Assembly: GCA_024278055.1 (NCBI GenBank)
Contig: JAJRTY010000001.1
Location: 21,211-85,210 of the forward strand
Direction of reading: 5' to 3'
Origin: Alphaproteobacteria bacterium
GTDB lineage: Bacteria > Pseudomonadota > Alphaproteobacteria > Rhizobiales > JAJFHR01
DNA: 64,000 bases
Shown: in pieces, positions 60,079-64,000 of the stretch
How positions within the stretch are numbered: the stretch's first letter is position 1
Layout: each line of letters begins with the position of its first letter
Translations under genes and position numbers: made by a program
The notes under the pieces: model-generated
The model's database searches: none
The model's input: only the letters and a program-made list of their open reading frames with translations
What the model was told of the DNA's origin: nothing

Positions 60079-61407
60079 ATGGCTATTATAAAAGCGCAAA
60101 AAACGCCCGACAGAGCAGCGCCACTGTCTGAAAGGTCGGTCATTGGCTGGATGCGCAAGAACTTGTTCAGTTCTGTGACAAACAGCATCCTCACCATTGT
60201 CACTCTTTATTTGGTTTACATAACGGTAAAGGGATTGTGGATCTGGGGAGTTGCTGATGCCGTGTTTGTTGCAAATACAAGGCGAGAGTGTTTCAGTATC
60301 AGTATTAATGGAGCCTGCTGGGCCGGTGTCATCGCCTGGCTCGATAATATTTTCTATGGTCGCTATCCCAGAGCAGAATTGTGGCGGGTTGATCTTGGTG
60401 CGATATTGCTGGTTGTCTGGATGCTGCCGCTTTGGTTGCCAAGGGTCAAGGCAAAGGTTCTGATCGGCCTGAGTACTGTATTCCTTTATCCTTTCCTCGC
60501 CGGGTATCTCTTTACCGGCGGCGACAAGGGACTGTTCCTGCAGGTGATGGTCACCGCAGCAATCGTTTGTCTGATAGTAAATATCCTGCATAGCGCCATT
60601 GGCGTAATTAGCGGCAAAAGTCTGCCGGAATTCCTGATTAACCTGTTGGGCCAAAGTGCCGCATCAGACAAGAGCCAGCGCAACATTCTTCTCGGCATTC
60701 TTGTGGCAGCCTTTGCGGTGGTCTTCACCTGGCAGGCGGGCTGGAACATTCAGAGCGTTTCCTGGACCAAGTGGGGAGGGCTGTTCCTCACGATGGTCAT
60801 AGCAGGTGTTGGCATCGCTTCAGCCCTGCCTGGTGGAATTATTCTAGCCCTTGGCCGGCGTTCAAAACTACCTGTAATCCGGGTGCTCAGCACTTCATTC
60901 ATTGAAATCTTTCGCTCAGTACCCTTGATTACCGTGCTGTTCATGGCGACAACCATGTTTCCCTTGTTCATGCCCGAGGGCTTTGTTCTCAACAAGCTGG
61001 TTCAGGTTATTATCGCTGTTTGCCTGTTCAACGCCTGCTACATGGCCGAGACTGTGCGCGCCGGTTTGCAGGCTATTCCAAAAGGCCAGTTTGAAGGAGC
61101 CCACACCATTGGTCTTGGTTACTGGGGTACTATGGGCCTGATTGTCATGCCCCAGGCCCTGAAGCACATGATTCCGAATATTGTAGGAAGTTTTATCGGG
61201 TTGCTGAAAGATACCACCCTGGTATCAATCATCGGGTTGTTCGATATTCTGGGAATGTTGCGCTCAATCAGTAAAGACGTGCCATGGCTGGGGCTTCATT
61301 TAGAGCCGCTGATATTTGGCGCTATTTTATTCTTTATAATTTGCTTTGCCATGTCCAAGTACAGCCGCTACCTGGAAGTAAAGCTGTCAACTGACCACAA
61401 GAATTGA
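60079..61407 (+). CDS. aapM: General L-amino acid ABC transporter permease
   Basis: STSFIEIFRSVPLITVLFMATTMFPLFMP; ETVRAGLQAIPKGQFEGAHTIGL. Confidence 0.93.
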   Translation: MAIIKAQKTPDRAAPLSERSVIGWMRKNLFSSVTNSILTIVTLYLVYITVKGLWIWGVADAVFVANTRRECFSISINGACWAGVIAWLDNIFYGRYPRAELWRVDLGAILLVVWMLPLWLPRVKAKVLIGLSTVFLYPFLAGYLFTGGDKGLFLQVMVTAAIVCLIVNILHSAIGVISGKSLPEFLINLLGQSAASDKSQRNILLGILVAAFAVVFTWQAGWNIQSVSWTKWGGLFLTMVIAGVGIASALPGGIILALGRRSKLPVIRVLSTSFIEIFRSVPLITVLFMATTMFPLFMPEGFVLNKLVQVIIAVCLFNACYMAETVRAGLQAIPKGQFEGAHTIGLGYWGTMGLIVMPQALKHMIPNIVGSFIGLLKDTTLVSIIGLFDILGMLRSISKDVPWLGLHLEPLIFGAILFFIICFAMSKYSRYLEVKLSTDHKN

Positions 61408-61431
61408 TCCGGCAAAGCCGGGGGAGAAAGC

Positions 61432-62226
61432 ATGGTAGATAAAAAAACGCAGAAAATTGAAGAGACTACCGGACAACTTGCTTCTGCAGCATCCACTGAA
61501 GTGATCATAGATCTCAATCAGGTTAACAAGTGGTATGGTGATTTTCATGTGCTCAAGGATATTGATCTTGTCGTTCACAAGGGTGAGCGGATTGTTGTTT
61601 GTGGTCCATCGGGTTCGGGAAAATCAACCCTCATCCGCTGTATCAACCATCTTGAGGAACACCAGGAAGGCAGCATTGTTGTCGACGGTATAACGCTGGA
61701 TAAAAACCTCAAGAACATTGATCACATTCGCACCGAAGTCGGCATGGTGTTGCAAAGCTTCAACCTGTTTCCCCATCTTTCCGTGCTCGAAAATCTCACC
61801 CTGGGTCCGATCTGGGTTCGCAAGATGCCCAAAGCCGAGGCCGTAGCCAACGCCATGAAATATCTTGAACGGGTCAAAATCCCGGAACAGGTCGACAAAT
61901 TTCCCGGCCAGCTTTCAGGCGGGCAACAGCAGCGCGTGGCTATCGCCCGCTCTTTATGCATGAACCCCAAGATCATGCTGTTTGACGAACCAACTTCTGC
62001 TCTTGATCCGGAAATGATCAAGGAGGTTCTTGATGTCATGGTCGAACTGGCGGACACCGGCATGACGATGATCGTGGTGACCCACGAGATGGGGTTTGCC
62101 AAGACCATTGCTGATCGTGTGATTTTTATGGATGAAGGCGACATCGTTGAGGAAAACGAACCCATTGAGGTTTTCGATAATCCTCAACATGAACGAACCA
62201 AGCTGTTTCTCAGCCAGATTTTGTAA
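61432..62226 (+). CDS. aapP: General L-amino acid ABC transporter ATPase
   Basis: [47 protein letters not shown]. Confidence 0.96.
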   Translation: MVDKKTQKIEETTGQLASAASTEVIIDLNQVNKWYGDFHVLKDIDLVVHKGERIVVCGPSGSGKSTLIRCINHLEEHQEGSIVVDGITLDKNLKNIDHIRTEVGMVLQSFNLFPHLSVLENLTLGPIWVRKMPKAEAVANAMKYLERVKIPEQVDKFPGQLSGGQQQRVAIARSLCMNPKIMLFDEPTSALDPEMIKEVLDVMVELADTGMTMIVVTHEMGFAKTIADRVIFMDEGDIVEENEPIEVFDNPQHERTKLFLSQIL

Positions 62227-62266
62227 ACCGTTTCACTCATGATTTACTGACTAGCGGATCAGATAA

Positions 62267-62860
62267 ATGATTAAAGTAACCGAACGCGAAACTCCCGTTG
62301 ACATTGTAACACTTGCCGAGACCGATCGCTTGTTCCTTAACCCGCTTGAAACCGATGACTGGCGCATCAGGCGGGTTATTCGTGACAAGGTCATAGCCTG
62401 TGCTGAAGCGCTGCCCGACGGTTTATGCCTGATGATTTTCGAGGCCTTCCGCTCCCGGGCACGCCAGTGGGAATTGTGGAACCCGGTTGTTGCCGACATT
62501 AGCAAAAACAATCCTGACTGGAGCGAGGCCGAGGTCTATAGAGAATCCTCGCGCTGGGTTTCTCCGCCGGATGGTTTTGGCAGCGGCCACCAGGCAGGGG
62601 CGGCAATAGACGTCAAGCTTGCCCGCGCGGATCGCAGCGAACTGGAATTCGGTGGGCTGATGAAAGGCTTGTCCGGGGTTGCACCAACCAATTGGCCTGT
62701 TGCGCCCGAAATACGAAAAAACCGCAATATGCTCGTTGCGGCAATGCACAGTGTGGGCATGATAAATTACCCGGATGAATGGTGGCATTTTTCCTACGGT
62801 GACCGGCTGTGGGCCGAAGTGACCAACCGGGAAGAGGCGTTTTTCGCTCCGATTGATTAA
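62267..62860 (+). CDS. M15D-type D-Ala-D-Ala dipeptidase (VanX/DdpX-like)
   Basis: IFEAFRSRARQWELW; GSGHQAGAAIDVKLA; YPDEWWHFSYGDRLWAEV. Confidence 0.9.
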   Translation: MIKVTERETPVDIVTLAETDRLFLNPLETDDWRIRRVIRDKVIACAEALPDGLCLMIFEAFRSRARQWELWNPVVADISKNNPDWSEAEVYRESSRWVSPPDGFGSGHQAGAAIDVKLARADRSELEFGGLMKGLSGVAPTNWPVAPEIRKNRNMLVAAMHSVGMINYPDEWWHFSYGDRLWAEVTNREEAFFAPID

Positions 62861-62952
62861 CCCGAGAAGAACGTTAATGAAAATCCAAAATCCCCCGTGA
62901 GGCATATTTCCAGGCGACCTGACATCGAAAAAACCATACGGAATCCTTAATC

Positions 62953-63885
62953 GTGCCTACTCAATTCTTCACCACCGCCGGTAAATTCTATCGCGGCAAC
63001 CTGCATACCCACTCCACCCGGTCAGATGGCGCTCTGGACCCCGAAGAGGTCTGTCGCCGCTATCGGGCCGAAGGGTATGACTTCATCGCCCTGACAGATC
63101 ACTTTGTCGGGCTGTTTGATTTCCCGATAACTGACTCAACCTGCTGCCACAGGCAGGGCTTTACCACCATTCCGGGTGCAGAGCTGCATACCGGGTCAAT
63201 GGAAAACGGCCATTTATGGCACCTTCTGGCGGTTGGGCTTCCGGCTGACTTCACGCCACCGGATGCACCGGGTTTTCGGCCGGTAAAGGGATCGGAACCT
63301 GCCCCGCATATTGCCCGGCGAGCGCGTGATGCAGGCGCATTTGTCGCCATCGCCCACCCGCACTGGTCCGGTTTGACCGAGGCTGACGCCCGCAGCATTA
63401 CCGCTGCCCACGCAGTGGAAATCTATAATCACGGCTGCGTTGTCGATAATGATCGCGGTGAAGGTTTCCTGACCCTTGAACATCTGTTGAATGAGGGTCG
63501 TCACCTAAATCTTATTGCTACCGACGATGCTCATTTTAACACGCCTGACTTTTTTGGCGGCTGGGTAATGGTCAAGGCGGAAGAAAATACCCCCGAAGGG
63601 CTGCTTGAGGCCTTAAAACAAGGTGCATATTACTCCTCAACCGGCCCGGAAATTCACGATATTCGGATCAACAAAGACAGTATCGAAGTAGATTGCACCC
63701 CGGCCGTCAATATTCTTGTTCAGGGCTGCGGCTCACCAATGGCAAAGGTGCGGGGCGAGGCGATGACCACAGGAAAGATTTCACTGGAGCGACTGACCGG
63801 TTCGCCATGGATACGTATCACGATAATCGACCGGGTGGGTAAACGCGCCTGGTCAAATCCATTCTGGATTGATGACAGGCTCTAG
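62953..63885 (+). CDS. PHP-domain phosphoesterase
   Basis: RGNLHTHSTRSDGALDPEEVCRRYRAEGYDFIALTDHF; VAIAHPHWSG; ATDDAHF. Confidence 0.92.
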   Translation: MPTQFFTTAGKFYRGNLHTHSTRSDGALDPEEVCRRYRAEGYDFIALTDHFVGLFDFPITDSTCCHRQGFTTIPGAELHTGSMENGHLWHLLAVGLPADFTPPDAPGFRPVKGSEPAPHIARRARDAGAFVAIAHPHWSGLTEADARSITAAHAVEIYNHGCVVDNDRGEGFLTLEHLLNEGRHLNLIATDDAHFNTPDFFGGWVMVKAEENTPEGLLEALKQGAYYSSTGPEIHDIRINKDSIEVDCTPAVNILVQGCGSPMAKVRGEAMTTGKISLERLTGSPWIRITIIDRVGKRAWSNPFWIDDRL

Positions 63886-63999
63886 TTGTGATCTTCCAAT
63901 AGGTTGTTCATTTGATCCTTGTTATGATGATTGGAGCTACCAAACTTCAAGCATCAAAGGAGGGATCGAATGAACAACCTATTGGAAGATCACATCTAG
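63882..63999. repeat. 118-bp imperfect palindrome; outer 37-nt arms with two mismatches, bounded by CTAG
   Basis: CTAGTTGTGATCTTCCAATAGGTTGTTCATTTGATCC ... GGATCGAATGAACAACCTATTGGAAGATCACATCTAG, centred at 63940.5. Confidence 0.9.
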
Positions 64000-64000
64000 G

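Noticed and set aside
1-64000. CRISPR arrays, prophage, integrase/transposase genes
   Set aside because: No regularly spaced direct repeats and no phage or recombinase-type protein seen in the ORF list.

Overview
The window is about 64 kb of an alphaproteobacterial-type chromosome. The style looks Rhizobiales-like: gyrA-coaD-ppi-ppi-queA-tgt, glmU-glmS, recG/sdhE/mfd and aapJQMP. It is almost fully coding, with one tRNA-Lys. I saw no CRISPR array, prophage or complete IS element. Most genes are ordinary housekeeping or metabolic genes. Points worth a second look: (1) glmS has an in-frame TAA replacing the conserved Glu in AAG-E-LKHGP, and the rest of the gene is intact downstream. (2) A probable nine-gene leftward operon (51642->44511) combines two small unknown proteins, a YHS protein, a DUF5676-like membrane protein, a DUF3141/PhaC-like hydrolase, a Cu+ P1B ATPase, two c-type cytochromes and a Rieske protein without cytochrome b. 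It is divergent from a two-component system, and the shared promoter region carries repeated TTTGTAAC boxes. This is my best candidate for an undescribed system. (3) A 118-bp palindrome at the right edge is bounded by CTAG and has twin micro-ORFs (MNNLLEDHN / MNNLLEDHI). (4) A PopA/PleD-like protein has a degenerate GGDEF active site (SGARF) but keeps the RxxD inhibitory site. (5) A full-length acyl-CoA-ligase-like protein with lost catalytic motifs sits next to a canonical ligase. (6) A dnaX-type A_AAA_AAG slippery site lies in the 5' region of a DUF502 gene. All calls come from reading sequence and the ORF translations; no database search was run.
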